The translations under genes and the position numbers were made by a program. Below are positions 43,498 to 52,809 of a stretch of 64,000 nt of DNA, one piece after another (positions within the stretch are counted from its first letter, which is position 1; every line of letters starts with the position of its first letter). The stretch is taken from positions 1 through 64,000 of the forward strand of contig CAYNAU010000002.1 in NCBI GenBank assembly GCA_964395715.1, read 5' to 3'. This DNA is from Porticoccus sp964395715. Lineage in GTDB: Bacteria; Pseudomonadota; Gammaproteobacteria; Pseudomonadales; Porticoccaceae. The notes below the pieces were generated by a model. The model did not search any database. It saw nothing but the letters and a program-made list of their open reading frames with translations, and was not told the DNA's origin.

Positions 43498-43834
43498 TGG
43501 GTTCTCCTAAGAGTCAGGAATCTGGATCTGGGATAGCAAGCAATAGCCTTGCGAAATGACCTGAAAAATTTATCAGAGGCGGCAAACTATAGCTTGCTCG
43601 CAAAAATTGTCAATTTAAGTGAAGATCGATGCAGTGAATAGCGACTATAACATGCAGTAAGCCGTTGCCGGGTTGTTGGCAATCAGACGACGGTTTAATT
43701 GTAATCAGCTTGTAATCCACCTATAATTTCCGCCCGATCTAACCCGGCATGCTAACGATGGTATAGCCGATTCCCTGCTTTGCATTTAACTCATCTTATA
43801 GCTAGCTGTACAGATTAGATAAGGTGTATATACC
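43498..43834. other. gltA/sdhC divergent promoter region
   Basis: This 337-base stretch has no gene. Near the sdhC side it holds the promoter listed separately. The gltA side has the GGAGAA ribosome binding site (reverse strand) just before its ATG. The AT-rich part (43560-43700) probably contains regulator sites for both TCA units, but I cannot name one. Confidence 0.6.
43699..43727 (+). promoter_or_regulatory. sigma-70 promoter for sdhCDAB
   Basis: TTGTAA (43699-43704) and TATAAT (43722-43727) are separated by 17 bases, close to the consensus. Transcription would start at about 43734 and leave a leader of about 100 bases before sdhC. Confidence 0.7.
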
Positions 43835-44209
43835 GTGAACAAGAAAAGACCTGTAAATCTCGATATTGGAACCATACAGCTTCCAATTACTTCCTACGCG
43901 TCCATTCTTCACCGGGTCTCCGGTGTGGTTCTATTTGCAGCCATTGGTGTTTTCCTCTGGTTGCTGGACTCAAGCCTTTCCTCAGAAGAGGGGTTCAATG
44001 CTATTAAGGAGACCATGGGCAGCCCGCTTTGCAAGCTTATCATATGGGCTTCATTGGCAGGACTGGCCTACCACATGGCGGCAGGGATTCGTCACCTTAT
44101 TATGGACTTCGGCGTTGGTGAAACGCTTGAAGGCGGTCGCCTGGGCGCTAAGATCGTGCTGGTTGTTGCCGCCATTCTGATTTTGCTTGCGGGGGTATGG
44201 GTAGCATGA
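43835..44209 (+). CDS. sdhC: succinate dehydrogenase cytochrome b556 subunit
   Basis: A 124-residue membrane anchor of complex II with three transmembrane helices. The signature RPVNLDIGTIQLPITSYASILHRVSGV is at the N-terminus, including the quinone-site Ser and Arg, and the heme-ligand His lies in LAYHMAAGIRHLIMD. The start codon is GTG at 43835. sdhD overlaps its stop by four bases. Confidence 0.95.
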   Translation: MNKKRPVNLDIGTIQLPITSYASILHRVSGVVLFAAIGVFLWLLDSSLSSEEGFNAIKETMGSPLCKLIIWASLAGLAYHMAAGIRHLIMDFGVGETLEGGRLGAKIVLVVAAILILLAGVWVA

Positions 44210-44574
44210 TAACCAATATTACTAGTTTTGGTCGCAGCGGCCTGTCTGACTGGCTGTTGCAACGCGTCACCGCTGTCGTGATGGCGGCCTATGCCATTTT
44301 TATCACGTTTTATCTGCTGTTTACCCCAAATCTGGAATACAGCCAGTGGGTAGCACTCCACAGCTGCCTGTTCATGAAAGTGTTCAATGTCCTGACTGTG
44401 TTGTCGATCGCCATCCATGCGTGGATTGGTCTGTGGGCAGTGCTGACTGACTATGTGACTGTCCGTCTGCTTGGTCCAAAAGCGACACCACTGCGTATTT
44501 TCCTGCAGTTAGGCATGATTGCCGTAACGTTGGTGTATGTCATCTGGGCTCTTGAAATCGTTTGGGGAATTTAA
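44206..44574 (+). CDS. sdhD: succinate dehydrogenase membrane anchor subunit
   Basis: A 122-residue partner of SdhC with three helices. SGLSDWLLQRVTAVVMAAYA opens the protein, and HAWIGLWAVLTDYV carries the second heme His and the Asp-Tyr pair at the quinone site. I chose the ATG at 44206, which overlaps the sdhC stop as ATGA; an open frame starts three codons upstream. sdhA follows after four bases. Confidence 0.94.
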   Translation: MITNITSFGRSGLSDWLLQRVTAVVMAAYAIFITFYLLFTPNLEYSQWVALHSCLFMKVFNVLTVLSIAIHAWIGLWAVLTDYVTVRLLGPKATPLRIFLQLGMIAVTLVYVIWALEIVWGI

Positions 44575-44578
44575 ATCC

Positions 44579-46351
44579 ATGACTAGCGTAAGAACTATTT
44601 CCTTCGACGGCGTTATCGTCGGCGGTGGTGGCGCCGGTATGCGCGCCGCGTTACAACTGGCTCAGTCCGGTTATAAAACAGCTGTAATTTCCAAGGTGTT
44701 TCCAACGCGCTCACACACTGTGTCAGCTCAGGGTGGTATCACCTGTGCGATTGCCAGTGATGACCCCAATGATGATTGGCGCTGGCATATGTACGATACC
44801 GTCAAGGGTTCAGACTACATCGGTGACCAGGATGCCATCGAGTACATGTGTTCAGTCGGCCCTGAAGCGGTGTTTGAACTGGAACACATGGGATTGCCAT
44901 TCTCCCGTACCGAAGAAGGCCGTATCTATCAGCGTCCTTTCGGCGGTCAGTCCAAGAATTTTGGTGAGGGCGGTCAGGCTGCCCGTACCTGTGCTGCTGC
45001 TGACCGTACCGGTCACGCATTGTTGCACACCCTCTATCAGAACAACGTCAAGAACAATACCGTCTTCTTTAATGAATGGTTTGCGGTTGATCTGGTGAAA
45101 AATGCTAACGACGAGGTCGTGGGTGTTATAGCGATTGACATCGAGACGGGTGAAACTGTTTTTGTAAAATCCAAAGCCACAGTATTGGCTACTGGTGGTG
45201 CAGGCCGTATCTATGCATCGACCACGAATGCCCACATTAACACCGGTGACGGGATAGGCATGGCGCTTCGTGCCGGCTTCCCTGTTCAGGATATTGAAAT
45301 GTGGCAGTTCCACCCGACCGGTATTGCTGGGGCGGGTGTGCTTGTTACCGAGGGCTGTCGTGGTGAAGGTGGTTACCTCATCAATAAAGATGGCGAGCGC
45401 TTTATGGAGCGTTATGCACCCAACGCCAAGGACCTTGCGTCTCGTGACGTTGTGGCCCGTTCCATGACTCTGGAAATTCTCGAAGGCCGCGGTTGCGGTG
45501 AAAAAGGTGATCACGTTTACCTGAAGCTTGATCACTTGGGTGAAGAAGTTCTGGAAAGCCGCTTGCCCGGCATCTGCGAACTGTCAAGAACCTTTGCTCA
45601 TGCTGACCCGGTTAAAGAGCCTGTTCCGGTCGTCCCAACCTGCCACTACATGATGGGTGGTATTCCCACCAATGTGGATGGCCAGGCCCTGACGCTGGAT
45701 GCAGATGGCAACGAGAAGGTCATCAACGGCCTCTACGCCTGTGGTGAAGCGGCCTGTGTATCTGTTCATGGTGCCAACCGTCTGGGTGGTAACTCACTGC
45801 TTGACCTGGTGGTGTTCGGTCGTTCCTCCGGCCTGTTCATTGAAAAAGCCCTCCGTGAAGGAATCGAGATGGATGACCCTACGGATGAACACGTCAATGT
45901 CGCGATGGCGCGTCTCAATCGTGTTAATGGCAGTAATGACGGAGAGGGCGCTGCCGAACTGCGTGCCGAGTTGCAGAATATTATGCAGAACCACTTTGGT
46001 GTGTTCCGTCGCGGTGACTTCATGCAGGAAGGTATTAAGAAGCTGGAAGCACTGCGCCCCCGCATTGAGAACGTTCGCCTTGATGACAAAAGCAACGCCT
46101 ACAATACAGCTCGAATTGAAGCCCTCGAATTGCAAAACCTTCTCGAGGTGGCTGAGGCGACTGCGATTACTGCAGAAGAGCGTAAAGAGAGCCGCGGCGC
46201 TCACGCCCGGGAAGATTACTCCGAGCGCGACGATGAAAACTGGCTGTGTCACTCTGTCTACTTCCCCGGCGACAAGCGTGTGGGCAAGCGCAGTGTGAAC
46301 TTCTCACCCAAAACCATGGAAGCCTTCGCACCGAAGGCACGTACCTACTGA
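44579..46351 (+). CDS. sdhA: succinate dehydrogenase flavoprotein subunit
   Basis: A 590-residue catalytic subunit of complex II, oxidising succinate to fumarate. FAD-binding GVIVGGGGAGMRAAL is at 11-25, His46 (RSHTVSAQGG) is the covalent FAD site, QFHPTGI and the RDVVARSM active-site region are present, and HGANRLGGNSLLDLVVFG closes the FAD domain. I chose the ATG at 44579 (MTSVRTISFD), as an upstream frame inside sdhD has no support. Confidence 0.97.
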   Translation: MTSVRTISFDGVIVGGGGAGMRAALQLAQSGYKTAVISKVFPTRSHTVSAQGGITCAIASDDPNDDWRWHMYDTVKGSDYIGDQDAIEYMCSVGPEAVFELEHMGLPFSRTEEGRIYQRPFGGQSKNFGEGGQAARTCAAADRTGHALLHTLYQNNVKNNTVFFNEWFAVDLVKNANDEVVGVIAIDIETGETVFVKSKATVLATGGAGRIYASTTNAHINTGDGIGMALRAGFPVQDIEMWQFHPTGIAGAGVLVTEGCRGEGGYLINKDGERFMERYAPNAKDLASRDVVARSMTLEILEGRGCGEKGDHVYLKLDHLGEEVLESRLPGICELSRTFAHADPVKEPVPVVPTCHYMMGGIPTNVDGQALTLDADGNEKVINGLYACGEAACVSVHGANRLGGNSLLDLVVFGRSSGLFIEKALREGIEMDDPTDEHVNVAMARLNRVNGSNDGEGAAELRAELQNIMQNHFGVFRRGDFMQEGIKKLEALRPRIENVRLDDKSNAYNTARIEALELQNLLEVAEATAITAEERKESRGAHAREDYSERDDENWLCHSVYFPGDKRVGKRSVNFSPKTMEAFAPKARTY

Positions 46352-46368
46352 TAAAAGGTTAGTGAACC

Positions 46369-47073
46369 ATGTTGAAAGTAAGTATTTATCGTTACAACCC
46401 CGATATCGACGAAGCGCCGTACATGCAAGACTATGAGATCGATACCGGTGGTAAAGACCTGATGGTATTGGATGTCCTGGAACTGCTGAAAGCTCAGGAC
46501 CCGACGCTGGTTTACCGCCGCTCATGTCGTGAAGGTGTGTGTGGTTCAGACGGTATGAATATCAGTGGCAAGAATGGTCTGGCCTGTATTACTCCGCTGT
46601 CTGACTGCGTGAAAGGCGACAAACTGGTGCTGCGTCCGTTGCCAGGACTGCCGGTGGTTCGTGACTTGGTTATCGATATGAGCCAGTTCTATGCCCAGTA
46701 TGAAAAGATCCAGCCCTACCTGGTGAACAATCAACCGGCGCCGGCGATCGAGCGTTTGCAGTCTCCGGAAGATCGCGCCAAGCTGGATGGTCTCTACGAG
46801 TGCATCTTGTGTGCCTGTTGTTCTACCAGCTGCCCTTCCTTCTGGTGGAACCCCGACAAGTTTATAGGTCCCGCTGGCCTGCTTCAGGCCTACCGCTTTC
46901 TGATTGACAGTCGTGATACTGACACAGAAAATCGCCTGTCGAATCTGGATGATCCGTTCAGCGTTTTCCGTTGCCATGGTATCCAGAACTGTGTGTCTGT
47001 TTGTCCTAAAGGGTTGAACCCGACCAAGGCAATCGGCCACATCAGAAACATGTTGTTGAGAAGTGCGACCTAA
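46369..47073 (+). CDS. sdhB: succinate dehydrogenase iron-sulfur subunit
   Basis: A 234-residue subunit with three clusters: 2Fe-2S ligands in RRSCREGVCGSDGMNISG and GLACIT, the 4Fe-4S motif CILCACCSTSCPSFWWN, and the 3Fe-4S set with CHGIQNCVSVCPKGLNP. It passes electrons from SdhA to ubiquinone. It follows sdhA by 17 bases, and sucA follows after a hairpin-containing 90-base gap. Confidence 0.97.
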   Translation: MLKVSIYRYNPDIDEAPYMQDYEIDTGGKDLMVLDVLELLKAQDPTLVYRRSCREGVCGSDGMNISGKNGLACITPLSDCVKGDKLVLRPLPGLPVVRDLVIDMSQFYAQYEKIQPYLVNNQPAPAIERLQSPEDRAKLDGLYECILCACCSTSCPSFWWNPDKFIGPAGLLQAYRFLIDSRDTDTENRLSNLDDPFSVFRCHGIQNCVSVCPKGLNPTKAIGHIRNMLLRSAT

Positions 47074-47104
47074 AATGCTGACGCATAATAATGACAACCC
47101 ATCG

Positions 47105-47126
47105 GGCCCTCCGCCAAAAGAGGGCC
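47105..47126 (+). other. hairpin between sdhB and sucA
   Basis: GGCCCTC (47105-47111) pairs with GAGGGCC (47120-47126). There is no T-run after it, so it is more likely an mRNA stability or processing element between the sdh and suc parts than a full terminator. Confidence 0.55.
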
Positions 47127-47163
47127 TTGATGATCCAGCTTTCATACTATAGGGAACCTTTCG

Positions 47164-49995
47164 ATGCCTGAAAGCATCATGCAGCAATTTTTGCGCTCTT
47201 CCCATCTCTCAGGTGGGAACGCCGCATATATCGAAGATTTATACGAAACTTATCTCCACGACCCCAATGCAGTGCCTGAAGAGTGGCGCTCATTCTTTGA
47301 CTCCCTTCCGAGAGTAAACGGCCATTCCGGTGCTGATGTCTCTCACGCAACCATCCAGGATTATTTCGAACTGCTCGGTCGCCGTCGTGCGCGGCCCACA
47401 CCTGCACCTGGTTCTGGTGGCATGCATGTTGAGCATGAGCGGAAGCAGGTCAAGGTCTTGCAGCTGATCAGTTCGTATCGCAACCGGGGCCACCAGAAAG
47501 CCAGTCTTGATCCGCTTGGCATTATGAAGCGCGAGCAGGTGCCGGATTTGCAGCTGAACTACCACGGCCTCACAGAAGCCGATCTGGATACTACGTTCCA
47601 GTGTGGCACGTTGTTTATTGGCAAGCAGGAAGCACCGCTAAAAGAAATTATAGCTGCGCTTGAGGAAACCTACTGCCGCCACGTGGGCGTTGAGCTAATG
47701 CACATCACCGATCTGGCTGAAAAGCAGTGGCTGCAGCAGCGTCTTGAAAGTGTTCGTTCGAAGCCGACTTATGACAACGACATGCGCAAGCATGTGTTGC
47801 AGCGGCTGTCCGCTGCAGAAGGTCTAGAGCGCCACCTCGATTCAAAATATCCCGGTACCAAACGGTTTGGACTGGAGGGCGGAGAGACCCTGATTCCATT
47901 ACTGGATGGCCTGATTGAGCGCGCTGGCGAATACGGGGCAAAAGAAATTGTTCTGGCGATGGCTCACCGTGGCCGCCTCAACGTGCTGGTCAATGTGCTG
48001 GGCAAGAATCCGGCAGATTTGTTTGCCGAGTTTGAAGGTAAACGCCACGTGGATACATCCGGTGATGTGAAATATCACCAGGGTTTTTCCTCCAACGTGA
48101 TGACGCCGGGTGGTGAAGTGCACCTGGCATTGGGCTTTAACCCATCTCACCTGGAAATCGTATCGCCAGTGGTTGAGGGTTCTGCCCGCGCCCGTCAAGA
48201 CCGCAGGGTAGATCCGGAAGGCAACAAGGTTGTGCCTATTCTCGTTCATGGTGATGCTGCCTTTGCTGGTCAGGGCGTGGTGATGGAAACCCTGCAAATG
48301 TCCCAGATCCGGGGATATAAAACAGGTGGTACCGTTAATCTCGTCATCAACAATCAGGTTGGCTTTACCACCAGCCGTCAGGAAGATAGCCGCTCTACCG
48401 AGTACTGCACTGATATTGCCAAGATGGTTCAGGCACCTATCATCCATGTGAACGGTGATGATCCCGATGCGGTGATGTTCTGTACATTCCTCGCCATGGA
48501 CTACCGGTACCAGTTCAAGAAAGACATTGTCATTGACCTGGTTTGCTACCGGCGTCGCGGCCACAACGAGACAGATGAACCCTCGGCGACCCAGCCTTTG
48601 ATGTACCAAACCATCAAAAAGCATAAAACCACCCGTGAGTTGTATGCGGATAAGCTGGTCAGTGAAAGTATTCTCAGTAAAGATGAGGCAGCGAACATGT
48701 TGACTGCCTACCGGGATACCCTGGATCGTGGTGAGAATGTTGTTAACAAGCTGGTTTCCGAGCCGGATGAGGCATTGTTTGTAGACTGGACGCCATATCT
48801 GGGGCACGAGTGGACAACGCCTGCTGATACCGGCTACCCGCTGCCTGCGTTAAAAGAGGTTGCCAGCCGGATCTGCCACATTCCTGAAGGAATTGTTGTT
48901 CAGCGTCAAGTGGAAAAAATCTACGACGATCGACGCAAAATGGCCGGCGGTGCTCTTGAGCTGAACTGGGGCATGGGTGAATTGCTGGCCTATGGCACCC
49001 TTTTGGAGCAAGGTTACCCGGTGCGCATGACTGGTCAGGATATTGGCCGGGGTACCTTCTCCCACCGACATGCAGTGGTTTTCAACCAGAAAGATGGTGA
49101 AACTTACACACCCCTCAAACACATGTCTGATGATCAGCCGCTGTTTGATATTTATGATTCTTTCCTCTCTGAGGAAGCTGTTCTCGGCTTTGAATACGGT
49201 TATGCCACCACTGCTCCGAATGGTTTGGTAATTTGGGAAGCCCAGTTTGGTGATTTTGCCAATGGCGCCCAGGTTGTCATTGACCAGTTCATTACCAGTG
49301 GTGAGCACAAGTGGGGACGCTTGTGTGGTTTGACCATGCTGCTGCCACACGGTTACGAAGGGCAGGGTCCCGAGCACTCATCGGCGCGTCTGGAGCGCTA
49401 CCTGCAGTTGTGTGCGGAGCACAATATTCAGGTGTGTATCCCAACGACTCCGGCACAGGTTTTCCATATGCTACGCCGACAGGCGATCAGGCCCATGCGT
49501 CGCCCGCTGGTGGTGATGAGTCCCAAATGGATTCTGCGGCATAAATTGGCAACTTCGTCGCTGGAAGACCTGGCGAATGGTGAGTTTTTGCCGGTGATTG
49601 CCGATAGTGATATCGATGTGAAGAAAGCGCGTCGCTTGGTTCTCTGTTCAGGCAAGGTTTACTACCACCTTCTTGAAGAGAGGGAAGCACGTGGTATTGA
49701 CGATATCGCCATGGTGCGTATTGAGCAGTTGTATCCGTTCCCTGATGACATTCTGCTGTCAGTATTCAAGCAATATACTGCGCTTGAGGAGGTGGTTTGG
49801 TGTCAGGAAGAACCGATCAATCAGGGGGCCTGGTATAGCAGCCAGCATCACATGCGTGCAGTGATTGACAGCTATAAACCATCTCTGCCTTTGCGTTATG
49901 TCGGCCGGGCTGCATCAGCTGCGCCCGCTGCAGGTTATATGTCTGCTCACCTCGAAGAGCAGGCACAATTTGTTAACGAAGCTTTGAGTTTTTAA
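47164..49995 (+). CDS. sucA: 2-oxoglutarate dehydrogenase E1 component
   Basis: A 943-residue thiamine diphosphate enzyme that decarboxylates 2-oxoglutarate and loads succinyl onto the E2 lipoyl group. The N-terminal E2-binding segment (YIEDLYETYLHDPNAVPEEW), MAHRGRLNVLVNVLGK, the ThDP motif region HGDAAFAGQGVV...NNQVGFTTS and LPHGYEGQGPEHSSARLERYLQ are as in SucA. Length is normal. It is followed by sucB 40 bases later. Confidence 0.97.
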   Translation: MPESIMQQFLRSSHLSGGNAAYIEDLYETYLHDPNAVPEEWRSFFDSLPRVNGHSGADVSHATIQDYFELLGRRRARPTPAPGSGGMHVEHERKQVKVLQLISSYRNRGHQKASLDPLGIMKREQVPDLQLNYHGLTEADLDTTFQCGTLFIGKQEAPLKEIIAALEETYCRHVGVELMHITDLAEKQWLQQRLESVRSKPTYDNDMRKHVLQRLSAAEGLERHLDSKYPGTKRFGLEGGETLIPLLDGLIERAGEYGAKEIVLAMAHRGRLNVLVNVLGKNPADLFAEFEGKRHVDTSGDVKYHQGFSSNVMTPGGEVHLALGFNPSHLEIVSPVVEGSARARQDRRVDPEGNKVVPILVHGDAAFAGQGVVMETLQMSQIRGYKTGGTVNLVINNQVGFTTSRQEDSRSTEYCTDIAKMVQAPIIHVNGDDPDAVMFCTFLAMDYRYQFKKDIVIDLVCYRRRGHNETDEPSATQPLMYQTIKKHKTTRELYADKLVSESILSKDEAANMLTAYRDTLDRGENVVNKLVSEPDEALFVDWTPYLGHEWTTPADTGYPLPALKEVASRICHIPEGIVVQRQVEKIYDDRRKMAGGALELNWGMGELLAYGTLLEQGYPVRMTGQDIGRGTFSHRHAVVFNQKDGETYTPLKHMSDDQPLFDIYDSFLSEEAVLGFEYGYATTAPNGLVIWEAQFGDFANGAQVVIDQFITSGEHKWGRLCGLTMLLPHGYEGQGPEHSSARLERYLQLCAEHNIQVCIPTTPAQVFHMLRRQAIRPMRRPLVVMSPKWILRHKLATSSLEDLANGEFLPVIADSDIDVKKARRLVLCSGKVYYHLLEEREARGIDDIAMVRIEQLYPFPDDILLSVFKQYTALEEVVWCQEEPINQGAWYSSQHHMRAVIDSYKPSLPLRYVGRAASAAPAAGYMSAHLEEQAQFVNEALSF

Positions 49996-50035
49996 ATGGC
50001 CAGAGGGCCATCCTCGACCAAGGAAATGATAAAAA

Positions 50036-51250
50036 ATGAGCATTGAAATTAAGGCGCCTACATTCCCCGAATCTGTTCAGGAAGGGAATATTGCTACATG
50101 GCATAAACAACCCGGTGATACGGTAGTTCGTGATGAGCTGCTGGTTGATATCGAGACCGATAAGGTGGTGCTGGAAGTGGTAGCCCCTGCCGACGGAACT
50201 CTGCAGGAGGTGTTTAAGGGTGAGGGCGATGTGGTTCTCAGCAATGAAGTCATTGCCAAGGTGGCGGCTGGTGCTGTTGACTCCGCTCCGGCCGCGGCTC
50301 CGGCAGCTGAAGATTTATCGACAGACGAGGAAGCTGGTGGTGATACCATTGCCAGCCCCGCAGCGCGCAAACTTGCCGAAGAAAAGGGCATTGACCTGCA
50401 ACAGGTTGCTGGTACGGGTAAAGATGGCCGTATTACCAAAGAAGATGTCGTAGGTTGGCAGGCTCCGGCAGCACCCAGTGCTCCCCCTGCGGCACCAGCC
50501 CCGGCACAGCCGGTGCAGGAGACAGCCATTGCGGTAGCAGCGGGTGAGCGCGTTGAGAAGCGTGTACCCATGACTCGCATGCGTTCACGCATTGCAGACC
50601 GTCTGCTTCAGGTCACCCAGACCACTGCCATGCTGACCACATTCAACGAAGTGGACATGCATCGTATCATGGCACTGCGCTCTGAATTCAAGGACACTTT
50701 CACCAAAGTCCACAATGGCACACGCTTAGGCTTCATGGGTTTCTTCGTAAAGGCAGCCACTGAAGCACTGAAACGTTTCCCTTCAGTCAATGCTTCCATC
50801 GATGGCAACGATATTGTTTACCACGGTTACCAGGACGTTGGCGTTGCCGTTTCCACCGACAAAGGTCTAGTGGTTCCAGTACTTCGTGATGCAGATAATA
50901 TGGGTATCGCGGAGATCGAGAGTACCATCGCCGAGTTCGGGGCGAAGGCCCGCGACGGTAAGTTGACTATTGAAGAAATGACTGGTGGCACCTTTACTAT
51001 CACCAATGGTGGAGTATTCGGTTCTTTGCTGTCCACCCCAATCCTCAATCCGCCACAAACGGCCATTCTGGGTATGCACAAAATTCAGGAGCGTCCGGTG
51101 GTAGAGAATGGTCAGGTTGTGGTGCGGCCGATGATGTATCTGGCAATGTCCTACGATCACCGCCTGATTGATGGTAAAGAAGCAGTTCAGTTCCTCGTGG
51201 CTATCAAGGAAATGATTGAGAATCCTGCTAAGATTCTCCTTGAGATTTAA
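50036..51250 (+). CDS. sucB: dihydrolipoyl succinyltransferase (E2)
   Basis: A 404-residue core of the 2-oxoglutarate dehydrogenase complex. One lipoyl domain has Lys43 in IETDKVVLEV. An Ala/Pro linker, a peripheral subunit-binding domain (ASPAARKLAEEKGIDLQQV, about 105-140) and a second Ala/Pro linker follow, then the catalytic domain with the active His in SYDHRLIDGKEAVQFL near the end. It lies between sucA and lpd in the same direction. Confidence 0.97.
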   Translation: MSIEIKAPTFPESVQEGNIATWHKQPGDTVVRDELLVDIETDKVVLEVVAPADGTLQEVFKGEGDVVLSNEVIAKVAAGAVDSAPAAAPAAEDLSTDEEAGGDTIASPAARKLAEEKGIDLQQVAGTGKDGRITKEDVVGWQAPAAPSAPPAAPAPAQPVQETAIAVAAGERVEKRVPMTRMRSRIADRLLQVTQTTAMLTTFNEVDMHRIMALRSEFKDTFTKVHNGTRLGFMGFFVKAATEALKRFPSVNASIDGNDIVYHGYQDVGVAVSTDKGLVVPVLRDADNMGIAEIESTIAEFGAKARDGKLTIEEMTGGTFTITNGGVFGSLLSTPILNPPQTAILGMHKIQERPVVENGQVVVRPMMYLAMSYDHRLIDGKEAVQFLVAIKEMIENPAKILLEI

Positions 51251-51279
51251 TTGCTAATTTATTGAAATTATTAGGATAA

Positions 51280-52725
51280 ATGATGTCCGATAAATATGAT
51301 GTGATTGTGATTGGCTCCGGTCCTGCCGGTTATGTGGCAGCGATCAGAGCGGCCCAACTGGGCCTGAAGACGGCCTGTATCGAGAAGTGGCAGAACAGTA
51401 AAGGACAGGGCGTCAATGGCGGTACCTGCCTGAACGTGGGCTGTATCCCTTCGAAAGCGCTACTGGACAGTTCTTACAAATATCATGAAACAAAAACGTC
51501 ATTGTCCACACACGGTGTCACCACCGGGAAAGTGGGTATCGACGTAAAGAGTATGATTGGCCGGAAGGCTAAAATCGTAGAACAGCTCACCGGTGGCATC
51601 GCCGGGCTGTTTAAAAGCAATGGTGTGACCTCTCTGTTTGGCACCGGAAAACTACTGGCCGGTCGTCAGGTCGAGTTCACGGATCATGATGGCAAAACCC
51701 AGGTGTTGTCAGCGGATAACGTGATCATTGCTACCGGCTCACAGCCTATCAATATTCCGGTAGCACCTATCGATGGCAAGACCATCATCGATTCCACTGG
51801 TGCGCTGGAGCTGACCGAGGTGCCCAAGCGCCTTGGTGTCATTGGTGCTGGTGTTATTGGCCTGGAGCTGGGCAGTGTCTGGAATCGCCTCGGCAGTAAA
51901 GTGGTACTGCTCGAAGCCATGTCGGACTTCCTGGCGATCATGGACCAGCAAATTGCCAAGGAATCACAGAAGATCTTTACCAAACAGGGGCTGGATATCC
52001 GTCTTAGCTGCCGTGTAACGGGTAGTGAAGTGAAGGGCAAGGAAGTGGTCGTTACCTACCAGAACAGTGAAGGTGAGGAAGCACAGGAAACGTTCGACAA
52101 ACTGATTGTCTGCGTGGGTCGTCGCCCCTATACCGAGGGACTGCTGGCTCCGGATAGCGGTGTGAACCTCGATGAGCGTGGCTTTATCTTTGTCAACGAA
52201 CAATGCGCAACCAATGCACCGGGTGTCTGGGCTGTTGGTGACGTGGTACGTGGCCCAATGCTGGCCCACAAAGGCTCGGAAGAGGGTGTCATGGTTGCCG
52301 AGCGTATTGCCGGTCAGAAGACACAGATGAACTACGATATTATTCCTAACGTTATTTACACCCACCCGGAAATTGCAGCTGTTGGCAAAACTGAAGAACA
52401 GCTGAAACAGGCGGGTGAACCCTATAACGTTGGTATTTTCCCATTTATTGCCAGTGGCCGGGCGCTCGCAGCGGATGAGACTGAAGGTATGGTGAAAATG
52501 ATTGCCCATGCTGAGACTGACCGTATTCTGGGTTGCCACATCGTTGGTCCCAGCGCAGCTGACCTGGTGCAACAAGTTGCCATTGCCATGGAGTTTGGTT
52601 CCAGTGCTGAAGACATCGGTATGACTGTATTTGGTCACCCGACCCTGTCAGAAGCGGTCCATGAAGCCGCACTGGCGGTCAACGGTCACGCGATTCACAT
52701 TCCAAACCGCAAAAAGCGCAAGTAA
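51280..52725 (+). CDS. lpd: dihydrolipoyl dehydrogenase (E3)
   Basis: A 481-residue flavoprotein that reoxidises the lipoyl groups. FAD-binding VIVIGSGPAGYVAA opens it, the redox pair is C50/C55 in GGTCLNVGCIPSKALL, the NAD-binding GVIGAGVIGLELGSVW is in the middle, and HPTLSEAVHEAAL carries the His-Glu pair at the C-terminus. The start is ATGATG; either Met is possible. A terminator follows, before sucC. Confidence 0.97.
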   Translation: MMSDKYDVIVIGSGPAGYVAAIRAAQLGLKTACIEKWQNSKGQGVNGGTCLNVGCIPSKALLDSSYKYHETKTSLSTHGVTTGKVGIDVKSMIGRKAKIVEQLTGGIAGLFKSNGVTSLFGTGKLLAGRQVEFTDHDGKTQVLSADNVIIATGSQPINIPVAPIDGKTIIDSTGALELTEVPKRLGVIGAGVIGLELGSVWNRLGSKVVLLEAMSDFLAIMDQQIAKESQKIFTKQGLDIRLSCRVTGSEVKGKEVVVTYQNSEGEEAQETFDKLIVCVGRRPYTEGLLAPDSGVNLDERGFIFVNEQCATNAPGVWAVGDVVRGPMLAHKGSEEGVMVAERIAGQKTQMNYDIIPNVIYTHPEIAAVGKTEEQLKQAGEPYNVGIFPFIASGRALAADETEGMVKMIAHAETDRILGCHIVGPSAADLVQQVAIAMEFGSSAEDIGMTVFGHPTLSEAVHEAALAVNGHAIHIPNRKKRK

Positions 52726-52738
52726 CAGTGTCTTACGA

Positions 52739-52773
52739 ACTCCGCAGGTACAGCTGGCCTGCGGAGTTTTTTT
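52739..52773 (+). terminator. Rho-independent terminator between lpd and sucC
   Basis: ACTCCGCAGG pairs with CCTGCGGAGT around a nine-base loop and is followed by seven T. It should stop or reduce transcription from the sdh/suc unit before sucCD. Confidence 0.85.
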
Positions 52774-52809
52774 ATCCATCCAATGAAAGCAGCTACGGGG
52801 ATTTAGAGT

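Noticed and set aside
47899..48807. 302-codon antisense frame inside sucA
   Set aside because: SucA is certain and full length; the antisense product shows no domain or start signal.
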